The translations under genes and the position numbers were made by a program. Under the pieces are notes generated by a model. The model was not told where the DNA came from. It saw only the letters and a list, made by a program, of their open reading frames with translations, and searched no databases. Positions 1 to 12,198 of a stretch of DNA of 64,000 nt are shown here, piece after piece (the stretch's first letter is position 1; every line of letters begins with the position of its first letter). Source of the DNA: Tolypocladium sp. Sup5 PDA-1 (lineage: Eukaryota; Ascomycota; Sordariomycetes; Hypocreales; Ophiocordycipitaceae); NCBI GenBank assembly GCA_000750105.3, contig JPHH03000067.1, forward strand, positions 1 to 64,000. The letters are read 5' to 3'.

Positions 1-1509
1 TGGCTACCTTAAGAGATCATAGTTACTCCCGCCGTTTACCCGCACTTGGTTGAATTACTTCACTTTGACATTCAGCGCACTGGGCAGAAATCACATTGCG
101 TCAACACCACTTTCTGGCCATCGCAATGCTATGTTTTAATTAGACAGTCTGATTCCCCTTGTCCGTCCGTACCAATTCTAAGTTGGTTGTTAAACGTGCG
201 CCGGACGGCCGAAGCCTGCCAAGGACATCGGCACCCGGATGGGCTCCCGAGGCGTCCGTCCAAGGCCCAACGCACCCAACCTTTAGAGCCAATCCTTATC
301 CCGAAGTTAAACAGTGCCTTCTGATGTGGGCTTGATCTGTAAATTGACCGGAAACGTTTGTGAACCTGAAGTACGGATATACATAAACAGAAAGACTGTT
401 GCAGCAGTGCGTGATATTACTGCGTCTGGTGGCTGCAACCGCCTGCATACCGAGATTGATAAGTGAGTATTAGTGGGCACCTTGAACCTGGTCAATGGTT
501 ATTAGGTATGTAGCCCCCCAACCCCTGCTCATCGCGTGATGCAGAGAAAGGATGCAGTCGACTTGCCGCGCTCTCAATTTGGACCTCGCTAAAGTCGACA
601 TGGAGCCGCAAGCGTTTCTACCCACTATACTGCCAAGGGGACTTTTGCGGTTATTATCATGGGGAATGGCCCAAGCGTCCATGTCGTATCAACGTTGTCC
701 TACCCAAACGAAGGTCATTAGTTAACCTAACCGAGCGCCGACATAAAAGGAGAGATCTCGGCAAGAGGATCGTAGAGCTACATATAACCAATAGCATTAG
801 AAGCAGGAAGCAAAGTGGACGGAAGGATTTAATGGCCAACAGTCAAGTGACGCGAAACGATGATTGAAGTGGGTTCTGGCCCCTGACGAATGCCCAGAGG
901 GTCAAAGCGGGAGGGGCGTCCAATGCCGAGAGCTGTCAAACGTCATGTCGCTCCCAAAGCTGTCAATATCGTGGCTCCACATCCCGCAATCACTCCCCGA
1001 TCACCTCGGACGTACGGAGTAGACACAAACTATCACGGACTGCGAAGGCACACGCAGGGGAGCAGACTCGGAGATACAGCGGTACTCGCCCAGCCCAATC
1101 CCAACGCGGCCCCCCAGATTGCGGGGAGCCGCCTGGGATCCTGAGTCGCGTGGGCCGAGCTTCGGAAATGGACCGCCGCATTTGGGAGCCCTGCGCGGCG
1201 GTAAAGTCAGTCGGGATCAACAGCTAGGCCGAAGATGGACAATTAGCCGCGGGCATTGATATCTTGGCTGTGTGCTGACGGGGTCCGGCTGCAGTAGTAA
1301 TAAGGCCTTGGGGATTCTATATCGACTGATATTACTCCATGCCGAGCACAGGCGGTTGCTCCTGTGGTGCAACCCTCGGGATCTGGGCCAGAATGGGGCG
1401 AAATTGCCCTCAATAGGAAGGCGTACGAGTACGTGTACGGGGTACGCTCCGAGGAGTTGAACTCGCGCCGCGGTGTTCACGTATAAGACGTCGCCCGTCT
1501 AGTTCACGA
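1..1509. other. Intergenic, no gene recognised
   Basis: Only short, unrelated open frames (under about 90 codons) occur here and none resembles a known family. One copy of the dispersed TACGGAGTA motif lies at 1013-1021. The right part presumably holds the promoter and leader of the following secreted-protein gene. No tRNA or repeat was recognised. Confidence 0.5.
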
Positions 1510-3080
1510 ATGATGGACTCGACTCTGGAGGACACGATCCCCCAGGTCGAATCTTGTTTGCGATCGTGGCCCGTCATGTTGCTCTCTTTCCTCGTGTCCC
1601 TCGCTGCCGCAGCCGGGGTGGTTCACTCCCAAGCCTGCCCAGCACCCGCCCGAACCCAGCCCGTGACGGACAACACGGCCACGGCCAGCGACGAGGGCGA
1701 ACCCGACACCGTCCTCAGCCCAGTGCTGAACCCGGAAACCGATCGCACGAACCTGCAGAACGTCGTGCCGGCGACCAATGTCTCCCTCAACTGGGGCAGC
1801 CAGAGCAACGGCCTGGTCAAGGTCTCGCTCGAGATGAACCACCCGACCGTGCTGCTCGAGGAGATTGGGGCCATCACCACCGTCAGCTGCGAGGCCGCCT
1901 CCGTGACCATCACCTTCAGCCGCCCGGACGCCTTTGATAAGACGGTTGCTGGGTGGTCCGTCGACGGCGGCTTCGTGCTGGTGACGAACCATCTCGGAGA
2001 CTGCGACGAGGACAACGAGCGAGGCGTGTTCCTCGCGCAGGGCATAACATCTGACAGCGACAGTCTGACCGTCGTCGCGCTGGGCGAGAAGACGGATATA
2101 AACAGCACAGCCGGTTTGTTGTCTCGCAATCCGCTCTACTCTGTCTTACACAGACTGACAGGAAAACAGGCTTCACGGAGATTTCCTTCTCCTCCATCCC
2201 GGTGCATTCCAAGCGAGCAATCAACCTGGGCAGCAACGGCCTCACCCTCTCCCACTCCCTATCCCTCCCGCCCGCCACGAAGCTGTACTCGTATCGCCAT
2301 GACGACCCGTACGTGGACGTCCAAGTAACCGCCGACAACGCCGACCTCAGCATGGGCGTCACCTTTTCCGGGAAGCTGCGCTACTCCATCCTCCGGGCCA
2401 AGCTGTACGAGATGTCCTTCGACATCGACGCCCACGCATCCGTCGACCTGGGGCTCACCGCCAGTCTCACGGCCGAGTTCAACACCACGTTTGCCTACGA
2501 AGCGCCGCCGCTCACCTACAGCATCGTCAAGGTGCCGGGCATCATCTCGCTCGGCCCGGCACTGGACTTTGCCATCGGCGTCGAGTTGGTTGCAGATGCC
2601 GCCACCTCCGTGACGACGGACCTGGGGGCCAAGATTGCCGACGGCAACTTTCACCTCGACTTCCTCGACCGTTCGCGGTCCTCCGCCACAGGCTGGAAGC
2701 CCACCTTCCACGCCGCCGCCAACATTAGCCAGCATGCCGCCGTGACCATCGACCCCTACGTCGACGTCACCGCCAAGCTCGACTTCCAGCTGCTCGGCGG
2801 CCTCCTCGATCTCAGCGGCGGCATGACGGCGCGGCCGAGGTTCAACAACGACTTCACCCTGAAGGGGAACCAGCACTCCAACGCCACCTGGCACAGGCGG
2901 GACGAAGGCAGGACGCACGCAGTATCGAGGTCGCAGGGCGAGTACACAGGCTGCTCCCAGGGTTTGGGAATCAAGTCCGACTTTGAGTTTACCCTCATCG
3001 CCTTTGTCACGCAGTGGTGGAAGAAGACCGTCTACAGCGTCGACGCGCCTATTGCCGACAAGTGCTACTCGTGGGCATAA
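1510..3080 (+). CDS. Secreted protein, DUF7029/DUF7223-like
   Basis: Two exons, 1510-2113 and 2170-3080, joined by a 56-nt intron (GTTTGT..ACAG), give 504 residues; the split Gly codon restores frame into GFTEISFSSIPVHSKRAINL. Residues 23-41 form a strong signal peptide ending at VHSQ. The N-terminal part (DLxVxFEE-like beta-rich block) and the C-terminal part (VPGIISLGPALDF, then beta-rich repeats ending in KCYSWA) resemble the DUF7029 plus DUF7223 pair common in fungal secreted proteins; biochemical role is unknown. The annotated start is the first of two adjacent ATGs, but the ATG at 1576 gives a cleaner signal peptide and may be the true start. Family assignment is from pattern memory, not from a search. 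Confidence 0.75.
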
Positions 3081-3546
3081 GAGCAGATAACTATTTCTGG
3101 ATACGCGTTGCGGATGTATCGTACAACAAAGGGGAACCTGTATTATTACTTTGTACATATGCTTAATTTTGTTTAATCAATTCCCTTCGTACCTCCCCAC
3201 ACAACATAGCAACATCAACTCCGGCCTGGAGACATGTGGCACCTGAGTTCAACTCGCCAATATACTTCATGTACTTCGTAGCGTGCGTTAATAACCAGAT
3301 TCAACGGAGTCGGCAGTAGTCTCCCCGCCCAAAGTTCCTATATTCATAAGTTCCAGAGAACCCATACTTGTAAGCAGCTTAGCTCAAGCCATGTAAGCCA
3401 AGCTGGAAACAAGATACACACATGTCAGCACTTACCCAAGCCAACAAGGCAACAGCATATTTCCCAGATCTTCAACCCTCTCTCTTTACCCCGCGTATCT
3501 GCAACGGCTTCCCGCAACTGCATTTTCCCCATCTGCGCAACGCCAA
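3081..3546. other. Intergenic, 466 bp
   Basis: It lies between two same-strand genes and must hold the 3' end of the first and the promoter of the second. A TACTTCGTA motif is at 3272-3280. Nothing else was recognised. Confidence 0.5.
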
Positions 3547-4557
3547 ATGGCTGCAGCAACGACCACGTACCGCGGCAACTGCCACTGCGGCAAGTACCGC
3601 TTCGACGTCACCGCGCCCGAGATCAAGGACGCAGTCGCGTGCGCCTGCAGCCTCTGCGCGAAGAAGGGCTACCTGTGGCTCGTGCCGGCGGAGGGCGGGT
3701 TCCGCGTCACCCGCGATGAAGGGCGTTTGAAGTCGTACGAGTCCGCCTCGCTGCGGGACCAGGTGAGTCGCCTACCCATTCAAAGCATTTTAGTGGCGTG
3801 TCGTGGCTAAGGGTGTATCAGTTTTGCGAATACTGTGCTACCGGAGTTGTTGGTGAGCATCTTGATGGCCCGCTCAAGGGCAAGCTGGCCGTGAACATCC
3901 GGTCGATTCGAGACGTCAACCCATATGACCTAGAGTAAGACATTCGCTTGTCAATATGAACGCCCCTAACCGAACATGCAGGCCACCCACTACGACGGTC
4001 AAAGTTGAGGAACGGAAGAGGGTGGTCGACGCTCCTCCAACGCCGGCATCCGAATCTCCAGCTCAGCACATCGCGTCCTGCCACTGCGGAAAAGTACAAG
4101 CCGAGCTGCTAGTCCCCATCCAAGAGCAGGAGGTCAAGGAAGACAACTGCAGCTCCTGCGTCAGGGTACGTCCAGGTCCAACACGCGCCCCGTTCGTGCC
4201 CCCTCCGCGGCGAGTACTCACGCCGAGCAGAACGCGTACGTCGGGGTTTACCCAACCAAGGACCAAGTGCGCATCCACGGCAGGGAGCACGCCGTGGGGT
4301 ATCTCCACGGACGCAAGTACGGATCCGGGAGCCATTGCGGGACATGCGGCGTCTCCGTGTTCGGCACCGTATACGGGCCCCCGCTCAGTGTCTTCGACAG
4401 CGTGTCGCCCGAGAGGCTGGAGCATGTCACGAACGTTTACCACAAGAACATGAACATGTCGCCTCTCAACGTGCGGGCCATCGAGGGGCTTGATCTAGCT
4501 TCGATACACATCAACAGGTCTGACGAAGGCACTGCGGGCTATGAGCTTGACCCCTAA
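3547..4557 (+). CDS. Tandem GFA/CENP-V zinc-domain protein
   Basis: Four exons (3547-3762, 3822-3934, 3982-4165, 4231-4557) give 279 residues; all introns are GT..AG and all junctions keep frame. The protein holds two GFA (glutathione-dependent formaldehyde-activating enzyme-like, DUF636/CENP-V) modules. The first has GNCHCGKYRF, CACSLC and FCEYC; the second has SCHCGKVQAEL, NCSSC and HCGTCG. So both keep the CxC..CxxC..CxxC zinc-ligand pattern. A Pro/Glu-rich linker joins them. The family was named after an S-hydroxymethylglutathione synthase activity that is not shown for most members, so a zinc-binding protein of unknown substrate is the safe call. The first in-frame ATG in good context was taken as start. 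Confidence 0.85.
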
Positions 4558-4852
4558 GGACTCGGCCAAACTGCTGGATCGGCCATCGAGAGTCGCACTT
4601 GCAGAAGGAGGGGATGCTGCAAACGCTGATTGTATTGGACCGCATTACCTTGCTCCGTGACAGGACAACGAAGCCCTATAAATATAGGCATGCCAAAACT
4701 GGAAATGAACTAAACTACACCAGTAAATTACCCGACCCGTGACCGTCGATTTCCTTCCATGTATCCCGGAGTCTAATCTATTGATATTGCGAAAAGTCAC
4801 CAAACAAGGGAAGCAACAGGGCGAAACCAGACAGACAAGATTGTTAAATCGT

Positions 4853-6115
4853 CTAGAGCAGAGCATAGGCACCAGCGATGACAGCGCCGGCGTAGGTAGC
4901 GGCAGACACCTTCTGGACTGTGCCGGCGTTAGTCTTGGCGGCGATGGCCGTCGCAGTAGCGCTGCCGCCAGTGTTGGTGCCGGAGCCGGCGGCACTGCTT
5001 GAGCCGGAGCCGGAGCCGGAGCCGGAGCTGGAGCCGGAGCCGGAGCCAGTGGCAGAGGCAGTGGCAGTGCTCAGGCCAGTAGAGCGGCTACCAGTGCCAG
5101 TGGGCTTGTTGGTGGCGCTGGCGGTGCCCTGGGAGCTCTCAGACAGGGACTTGGGCTTCGTGTCGAAAGTAGTCGGGCAGGTCAGGTTGAAGAGGGGCTT
5201 AGTGGAGAGGTCCTTAGTAATGGCAAACTTCATCGTGTTGTCCGGGTTGGAGTCACGCAGGTTGTACCAGAAGGTGGGCGTCTTGTTGAAGAGCTTGCGG
5301 CAGCCAACCTCGTCCCAGTAGTACTTGGCGTTCTCGACGGTGGCCTGGGCCTCGTCCCAATCCGGGCCAGTGGCGGGCCAGCCAGTCTCGGTGACCCAGA
5401 CAGGCTTGCCGTTGGCAGCGGCAATGGTGGCGTCGTACGCCTTGTCGAAGAGGGTGCCGGCGTTCTTGATGCTGTTGCCCTTGCCGTTCTCGTAGTAAGG
5501 GTACTCGTCGACGCCGATCCAGTCGACGGCGTCGAGGACGGCCTTGTTGGTGGAGTTGGGCCAGACATCCCAGGTGTCGACGTGACCGACGGGGATCTTG
5601 CCGAGGGGGTTGTCGGCAAAGGCCTTCTTGAAGTCCCCGATGAAGCCCACGAGGGCCTCGGGGGAGTTGCCGACGCCGGCCTTGTTCTTGACGCCCGTCA
5701 CCGAGTTGCGGTACAGGTCCTCGCTCCCAATGGAGATGCCAATGACCAGGTCGGTGAACTTGCTGCCGAACTTGGACACGGCCTTCTTCAGCGCGCTGAT
5801 CTCCTTGTCGATGTTGTCGGTGCCGGAGGCCCAGACGCCCAGGAGTATCGACGTCTGGGTGTCGATGGCGGCATCGAAGGCCTGGATGGGGTCATCCTGG
5901 GAGTAGGCCTGGATGTTGGTGTAGAGCCGAACGGCGTTGAACTTTCCGGGGGCGCCCTCCAGGCCCTGGGCGGTCTTGAACTCGGCCTCGAAGTCCGCCT
6001 TGAACTTGGCAGAGCGGTCGGCGAGCGTGGCTCCAGAGTTGAAGCCGAGGTAGTTCTTGCCGGCGGACGCGCCAATGGCGAGCGCGCTCGCGACAAGAGA
6101 AGATGTGAAACGCAT
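4853..6115 (-). CDS. GPI-anchored GH17 endo-beta-1,3-glucanase
   Basis: A single exon encodes 420 residues: signal peptide 1-19, GH17 catalytic domain about 20-315, Ser/Thr/Gly-rich linker about 325-390, and a hydrophobic C-terminal tail (TYAGAVIAGAYALL) typical of a GPI-attachment signal. The GH17 acid/base is E132 in GISIGSEDLYR and the nucleophile E243 in VWVTETGWP. These enzymes cut or transfer beta-1,3-glucan in the fungal wall; the domain order matches the EglC type. The linker contains an (SG)n run encoded by a hexanucleotide repeat at 5001-5046, which could vary in length between strains. It ends 296 bp from the convergent GFA gene. Confidence 0.93.
   Translation of the reverse strand: MRFTSSLVASALAIGASAGKNYLGFNSGATLADRSAKFKADFEAEFKTAQGLEGAPGKFNAVRLYTNIQAYSQDDPIQAFDAAIDTQTSILLGVWASGTDNIDKEISALKKAVSKFGSKFTDLVIGISIGSEDLYRNSVTGVKNKAGVGNSPEALVGFIGDFKKAFADNPLGKIPVGHVDTWDVWPNSTNKAVLDAVDWIGVDEYPYYENGKGNSIKNAGTLFDKAYDATIAAANGKPVWVTETGWPATGPDWDEAQATVENAKYYWDEVGCRKLFNKTPTFWYNLRDSNPDNTMKFAITKDLSTKPLFNLTCPTTFDTKPKSLSESSQGTASATNKPTGTGSRSTGLSTATASATGSGSGSSSGSGSGSGSSSAAGSGTNTGGSATATAIAAKTNAGTVQKVSAATYAGAVIAGAYALL
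5001..5046. repeat. Hexanucleotide repeat (GAGCCG)n inside GH17 linker
   Basis: About seven near-perfect units of GAGCCG on the + strand, read on the - strand as GGCTCC, encode alternating Gly-Ser residues in the linker before the GPI signal. Confidence 0.9.
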
Positions 6116-8796
6116 GATTACGGCGGCACGGTCGTGCTTAGCGAGGTCGTGCCGTCGTGGCGGTAGTTGGCGGTCTCAGGGGGTCCGATCTAATGAAGGG
6201 AACGGCGTTCGTAGACGACGATAGCGAGTGTGGTTGCAACGGAAAGAAGGCACAGAATTTCGAAAGAGCGACTTATTTGCAGAAGCGAAGGAGTCCTGCA
6301 AAATACAATGAAAGGAAACAAAGAAACAAGACTCTGGCAGTGAATTTGTTGGTGTTGGAAGAATGAAAGAATGGATAGACGAGCTGGCACGACGCACGAA
6401 TAGGGAGGCACGCAAACACGAGCTTCCCCTTGTCACGTGAAGCCCGTTTCCCTTGGCTGGAGATGAAACAGGGGTGCACTGCCCCGGCTCTAGCTGAATC
6501 AGTCCTAGTGGCAGCAATGGTAAACAGCAATTGTGAACGACTGGCACAACTGGCACAACTCTCGATGTACGCGTACGGAGTACCTACGAGTACGTGCTCT
6601 TTGAGTTTGTTTCGAGAGAGGAATGAACGCCAACGACTCGGGGGCATTGATGGCCTGGCATCTGTTTCCTGCCACGCCAAGCCCGCGTCACAACTCGAGG
6701 TGCTGAGTTTTCTGCCAGTCAAGAGGTTCTGCTCCGTTCCTCGGGTGCCTATTAATAGCGACATCTCCGAGCCCTCATCACCGCCGGCAGGGGCAAAGAA
6801 TGCCGTGTTGCCGGTGGAGCACTATTAAATAAGATTCGTCGCTCCATTCGCAAAGCCAATCTCGCTCCATCTGTGCGGTACGAAGTGCTTGGGTAGGTAC
6901 GCACGGAGTACGGACACTTGTACAAGTAACTTCCAGTGGCCTTTTTCTGGTGACGAATGTCGCAGCATGGGCCTCCACCAGTCCCTCGAAAGTGACAGCA
7001 CAGCCCGGACTGACCACAATCTCTACTGTTTCTACGCAGCACGTGCAGAATGCGACCGCAAGGGGCCATTGTTTTCTCTTCCACGTCCTCTGCTCTGTAT
7101 CTTCTGTTGAAAAGTTGGACCTCTGTGTGTGAACTCGTACGAACGTCTTGATGCCATCCAGCCCCATCATGGTGGGCTCTTGGCGTTGATGGTGCGGAGT
7201 GAACGACGGAGATCTGCGGGTGAATCCACCGATTTCCCAGGTTTGCCGTGGAGACGATAGTAGAAGCCGGATATGACAGGATCGTGAACCCGCCCTTCAA
7301 TCCATCCCTCGATGGCAGCTCGGCAGGACCACAATGATAAGCAACTTTAAACGTGCACCCATGTCAATTTTAAATTTTTTTTCTTCAACTCGCAAAGCAT
7401 TTCCTTTTACAGCGATACTCTTGGCCGGCTGCATAACAGTAAAACTCTGATGGCTGAGGTGGTGTTCGATTGGTGTTGGTGCGCGCGGGTTTTGGTTGGC
7501 AGCCGATGGTGTGATGGCCACTTAATATTGCTCTGCCACCTGCCGCCACGCTGCCGGAAATTCTTCAAAACGTTGGCTCGTGTGACACGAGCTGCATTCA
7601 AGGCATTCAGCTGGTCTATGCAGAAGACAGCCGCGCGAAGCGCTCCGGCGACACAGTAAGTCGTGGCTCCAGGGTAGCGAGTATCCTGGTCACCCGACAC
7701 CAACTTCAAGGGTGTCAGCGACACGTACCTCGTACCGATAATCCGGCGTGCATTTCAATATCATTTGCTGCGACACCCGTGAGGGATCCATCCGTCTTGT
7801 CCGCGGGCTCGACAGCCCGAAGACACGGCTCATCGCCTGCAGGGCCCCCGGATTGCGTCATCCGCGGGCTGAAGTGTCGATACTTCGTACGTCCGTACAC
7901 GTCGTCTCATTAGCCTTGCGTCCCGGATTGATATAAACGCGAGTCGATCTAGGCGCTATTGAAATCACGACAGAAAGCCACCGGTGCCCCCATGAAGCTG
8001 AGCCGGTTGGATCCTTGCATGTCTCTGCCTCTCTGGTCTCGAACTCGCGGATCGGTCCAGGCTGGTCGCGTTTGAAACTCTTGAGAGTCGAGGCGGCTGG
8101 TCGCGGTTGAAGACGCCATCGCAGACACGGCGGCGAAGAGCTGAAAATGGCGATGTTGCAGTTATTGTGTCTACTTCGATTTGTCTCGAGTCTCGACGAG
8201 GGCCACTGCCTGCTGCCTCTGTGAAATCACTGCACGCATCCACCACATGCATCTCGCGAGCCGGCGGCGCGGTTGTGTGAGCGGCTGTGGCTGGCACTGG
8301 CGCCACGTCGCTCAGATCAGGCTTAGCCTCGCTGAGGCAATCGCCTCTCCATATGGGTTGTGCCTGCAACCCGTCCAACGCGCAATGCGTGGTTGGCTGC
8401 GCTGAAGACGCCACGACTAGTGGAAGCACGCAATTTGGTGGCTCTCTTGACAAAGCGATCGACCCGCCTTTTGCAGCCTTGGCCCAGCGGCAGTGCCGTG
8501 CTGAATGGGCATAGTGGCCGGATTGGGGGGGGCCTGTATGCACGAGGTAAAGTAGGTATCGAAAGAGCTTGCGTCAATAACTCAATATTGAGGGTCCTGC
8601 ATCTCACATAAGATCAGCCCAGGGCCTTTGCCGTCTGTCAAGTGGGAGGAGCATTTTCTGGCCGTTCTTGGAGTTGCATCCCGGCTTTGTCAACCATCCA
8701 ACCAATAACCACCTGCCTGTGCTCGGTTCCATCGTCAGCGAACTCAAGACAACACATCGGCTTCAGCGGCAGCAACACCTACAGCCAGCCGCCGCC
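6116..8796. other. 2.7 kb divergent intergenic region
   Basis: It separates the 5' ends of the GH17 glucanase and the sulfate permease. Open frames here (the longest 192 codons, - strand, 7965-8543) lack family resemblance, introns or plausible composition. It holds dispersed palindromic motifs at 6574-6583, 6902-6913 and 7881-7890 and a poly-T tract near 7371-7382. Presumably it is regulatory sequence plus untranslated leaders. Confidence 0.5.
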
Positions 8797-11371
8797 ATGG
8801 TCGGGACCGTCAAGGACCGCCTGAGCAGGGCCATCGGCCTCGAGGCGAATGGCCGCGACGACGACGTGCCGTCCATCTCCAACGCCGACCTGTTCATCGA
8901 GCACGAGCCCACCGTCCGGGAGTTCTTTGCCGAGCTCACCCCCTCGGCGCGGGATGTCGGGAAGTACGTTTACGACCTGTTTCCCTTTATCCACTGGATC
9001 GGCAAGTACAACTGGACATGGTTCGTCGGTGATTTGATCGCGGGTAAGTCGCTGCATTCCATCTCGATAGACGACGAGGCGAGCTGACGTATCCGTGGAG
9101 GCACCACCGTCGGCGCCGTCGTCGTCCCGCAGGGCATGGCGTATGCCCAGCTGGCCCAGCTGCCGGTCGAGTACGGCCTGTACTCGTCCTTTATGGGTGT
9201 GCTCATCTATTGGTTCTTTGCCACGTCCAAGGACATTACCATTGGCGTGAGTCGTTGATGCCTTTACTCCCGTGCGAGTACCCGACTGACCTGTGTAGCC
9301 CGTCGCCGTCATGTCCCAGGTCACGGGCAACGTCGTGCTCAAGGCCCAGGAAGTCCTCCCCAGCGTCCCCGGCCACGTCATCGCCTCGGCCCTCGCCATC
9401 ATCACCGGCGCCATCATCCTCTTCTTCGGCCTCGCCCGCCTCGGCTGGATCGTCGAGTTCATCCCGCTGCCCGCCATCTGCGCCTTCATGACGGGCTCCG
9501 CCATCAACATCGCCGCCGGCCAGGTGCCCAAGCTGATGGGCATCAACGGCGTCAACACCCGCGACGCGCCGTACCAGGTCATCATCAACACGCTCAAGGG
9601 CCTGCCGACGACCCAGCTGGACGCCGCCCTGGGCTTGACGGCGCTGACGATGCTGTACCTCATCCGGGGCGTCTGCTCGTACATGGCGAAGCGCCAGCCG
9701 CAGCGCGCGAAGCTGTACTTTTTCATCTCCACGCTGCGGACCGTCTTCGTCATCCTGCTGTACACGGCCATCAGCGCTGCCGTCAACGTGTCGCGCAAGA
9801 AGAACCCCAAGTTTAGCATCATCAAGACGGTCCCGCGAGGTAAGAGAGCCCGTTTCGATGCGCGTCGAAACCTTCTAACGTACCCTGCGTATAGGATTCC
9901 AGCACGCTGCCGTGCCCGAGGTCAACGTGGAAATCATCCAGTCGTTTGCGTCCGAGCTGCCGGCGGCCGTCATCGTCATGCTCATCGAGCACATCTCCAT
10001 CTCCAAGTCGTTTGGCCGAATCAACAACTACGTCATCGATCCGTCCCAGGAGCTCGTCGCCATTGGCGTCACGAACCTGCTGGGCCCCTTCCTCGGCGCG
10101 TATCCCGCGACTGGATCCTTCTCCCGGACGGCCATCAAGTCCAAGGCTGGTGTGCGCACGCCGTTCGCCGGTGTCATCACTGCCGTGGTTGTGCTCCTGG
10201 CCCTGTACGCCCTGACCGCCGTCTTCTACTACATCCCCAATGCCGCCCTGTCTGCCGTCATCATCCACGCCGTTGGCGATGTCATTACGCCTCCCAAGGT
10301 CATCTTCCAGTTCTGGCGCGTCTCGCCGCTGGAGGTGCCCATCTTCTTGGCCGGTGTCTTTGTGACCGTTTTCAACACCATCGAGAACGGCATCTACGCC
10401 ACCATCTGCATATCGTTTGCGGTCGTCATCTGGAGGCTGTTCCTTAGCCGCGGACGATTGCTGGGTCTTGCCCGCATCCGCACCATCAAGGCGACGACCA
10501 ACGGCAAGACCCATGATGCGAACGAGGAGGCGGTGACGGAGGAGCAGGACCAGTCGCTGCGTACCGGGTTCCTACCCCTCGATCATGAAGATGGATCGAA
10601 CCCAAGGGTCGTGGTGCGGAGCCCGTATCCCGGCGTCTTCATCTACCGATTCGCAGAGGGCTTCAACTACCCCAACGCCTCTCGCTACCTGAACCACCTG
10701 ACCGACACCATCTTCAGCGAGACGAGGCGGACGGACCCAAGCACTTTGGGAAAACTCGGTGTACGTAGCCATGGCGCACGTTTTCATGTACCCTGACTAA
10801 CAAGCCTTTGTAGGACCGAGCATGGAACGACGCATCGCCTCGCACGCAAAAGCTGGACGAAATTGACACCCGGCCGACGTTAAAGGCCGTCATCCTCGAC
10901 TTTTCGTCGGTCAACAACATTGATGTGACGGCCACGCAGTCCCTCATCGACGTGCGCAACCAGCTGGACCGCTACGCGGCGCCCGAGACGGTCAACTGGC
11001 ACTTTGCCAACATCGAGAACCGGTGGACGAAGCGCGCCCTCGCGGCGGCCGGCTTCGGCTACCGCACGCCGAAGCCGGACCCGGGCGAGAGCGCCGGGCA
11101 CTGGAAGCGCATCTTCAGCATCGCGGACCTCGGCGGCTCGGACAGCGCCGCGACCGCCGCCGCCATCGAGGAGAAGGCGGACCGGCCCATTGTCTACGAC
11201 GTGGAGCAGGAGCCGTTGTCGGACATCTCGCGGTTGTCTGACAAGGACGTGCCGCGGAACCCTGGCAGCGCGCGGCTGGTGGCGGTGCAGGGGCTGAACA
11301 GGCCCTTTTTTCACTTTGACCTGCAGGAAGCCGTCGAGGCGGCGCTGCTGCATGCGGAGCGCGATGACTGA
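8797..11371 (+). CDS. Sulfate permease, SulP/SLC26 family with STAS domain
   Basis: Five exons (8797-9043, 9101-9246, 9299-9839, 9895-10760, 10814-11371) give 785 residues. After about 80 cytosolic residues comes the SulP core, with the signature GTTVGAVVVPQGMAYAQLA, then ITIGPVAVMSQVTGN and multiple hydrophobic helices up to about residue 560. A STAS domain follows (VILDFSSVNNIDVTATQSL at its centre). The layout and length match fungal high-affinity sulfate permeases of the CYS-14/SutB type, plasma-membrane proteins that feed sulfur assimilation. ATG 8797 is the first ATG in frame. Substrate is inferred from family. A TACTTCGTAC motif sits just past the stop at about 11417-11427. Confidence 0.93.
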
Positions 11372-12198
11372 GCGTTTTGTTTTGTTTCGTGTTGGATTTG
11401 GGAGCAAAAGTTGCCTGTACTTCGTACCTAGACACGAGATGTCACCTTGTAGCGAGTCTTGAGATATACCATCTGATGATGTTGTAATAGAGTAGCTGGA
11501 GAGGTTGGCGGTGCCAGCGTCAAGGACAAGTGATTTGTTCCATTCGGCATGGTGAGATGTAATCGCGCTGAATCAGACATCGGTAAGAAGAAATTGCGTT
11601 GGTAAGGGCGTCATGTGGACAGTCTTGCATTAACTAATACAGCCCGTTTTGGGTGACGGGCATTACAAATCCGCTCGGCTACCCCGGACTCACCAATTAA
11701 AAACGGGGCCGGACAAGGTTTCGGTTTCGCGAGCGTGTCTCGCCAAGCTCGCTTAACGCAGGTGAACTAAATTACTCTGAAAGTGCGTTCGTATTCGGAC
11801 GAGCAGTGATGCTATCAAATTGTATATACAAATGAGCATCTCAGTCAAGCTGTGCACGATGCATCATCGATCAATGTCGTGCAACAAGGGGCCCGGGCCT
11901 GTGGTGAGATCATCGCAGAGCGGGAACGAAAGCCACAGGGGTCGCCAGCAGGAAACGGGCAGCGGTGACGTGCTGTGGCTGTTGATTTTTCCAGGTCCCA
12001 CGCAGCCCGTGGGCTTTTCGGCCACGATCCGGGTCCCGAGCTTCTTGGCGCACGTTTGTTACGTACCGATCGACTACCGTGCCACCCCTGTGTCCTTGAA
12101 TTGGATCCATCCATACCCATCTCCATTCCCCAACGTTACTCTTAGATGCTGCTGCACCCCGTCATCCTCTCCTCACCAACGACGGCACGCCGCTCCTC
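11372..12198. other. Intergenic, 827 bp
   Basis: It lies between the permease stop and the DUF2985 gene on the same strand. It contains a TACTTCGTAC motif near 11417-11427 and no credible gene. No tRNA-like A and B boxes were recognised. Confidence 0.5.

Noticed and set aside
2259..3158. 299-codon frame on the - strand opposite the DUF7029-like gene
   Set aside because: It is Gly/Val/Asp-rich reverse-complement text with no motif; the + strand frame has signal peptide, intron and family match.
7965..8543. 192-codon frame on the - strand upstream of the permease
   Set aside because: No homology signal, no domain, Ser/Arg/Pro/Ala-rich mixture typical of noncoding GC-rich DNA. Left as intergenic.
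8779..9825. 348-codon frame on the - strand across the sulfate permease
   Set aside because: It lies opposite conserved permease exons and crosses their introns; its protein has no family likeness. It is a shadow of GC-biased third positions.
11641..11720. Possible tRNA-like segment
   Set aside because: I could not find matching A and B boxes or a cloverleaf; the resemblance is only local GC stems.
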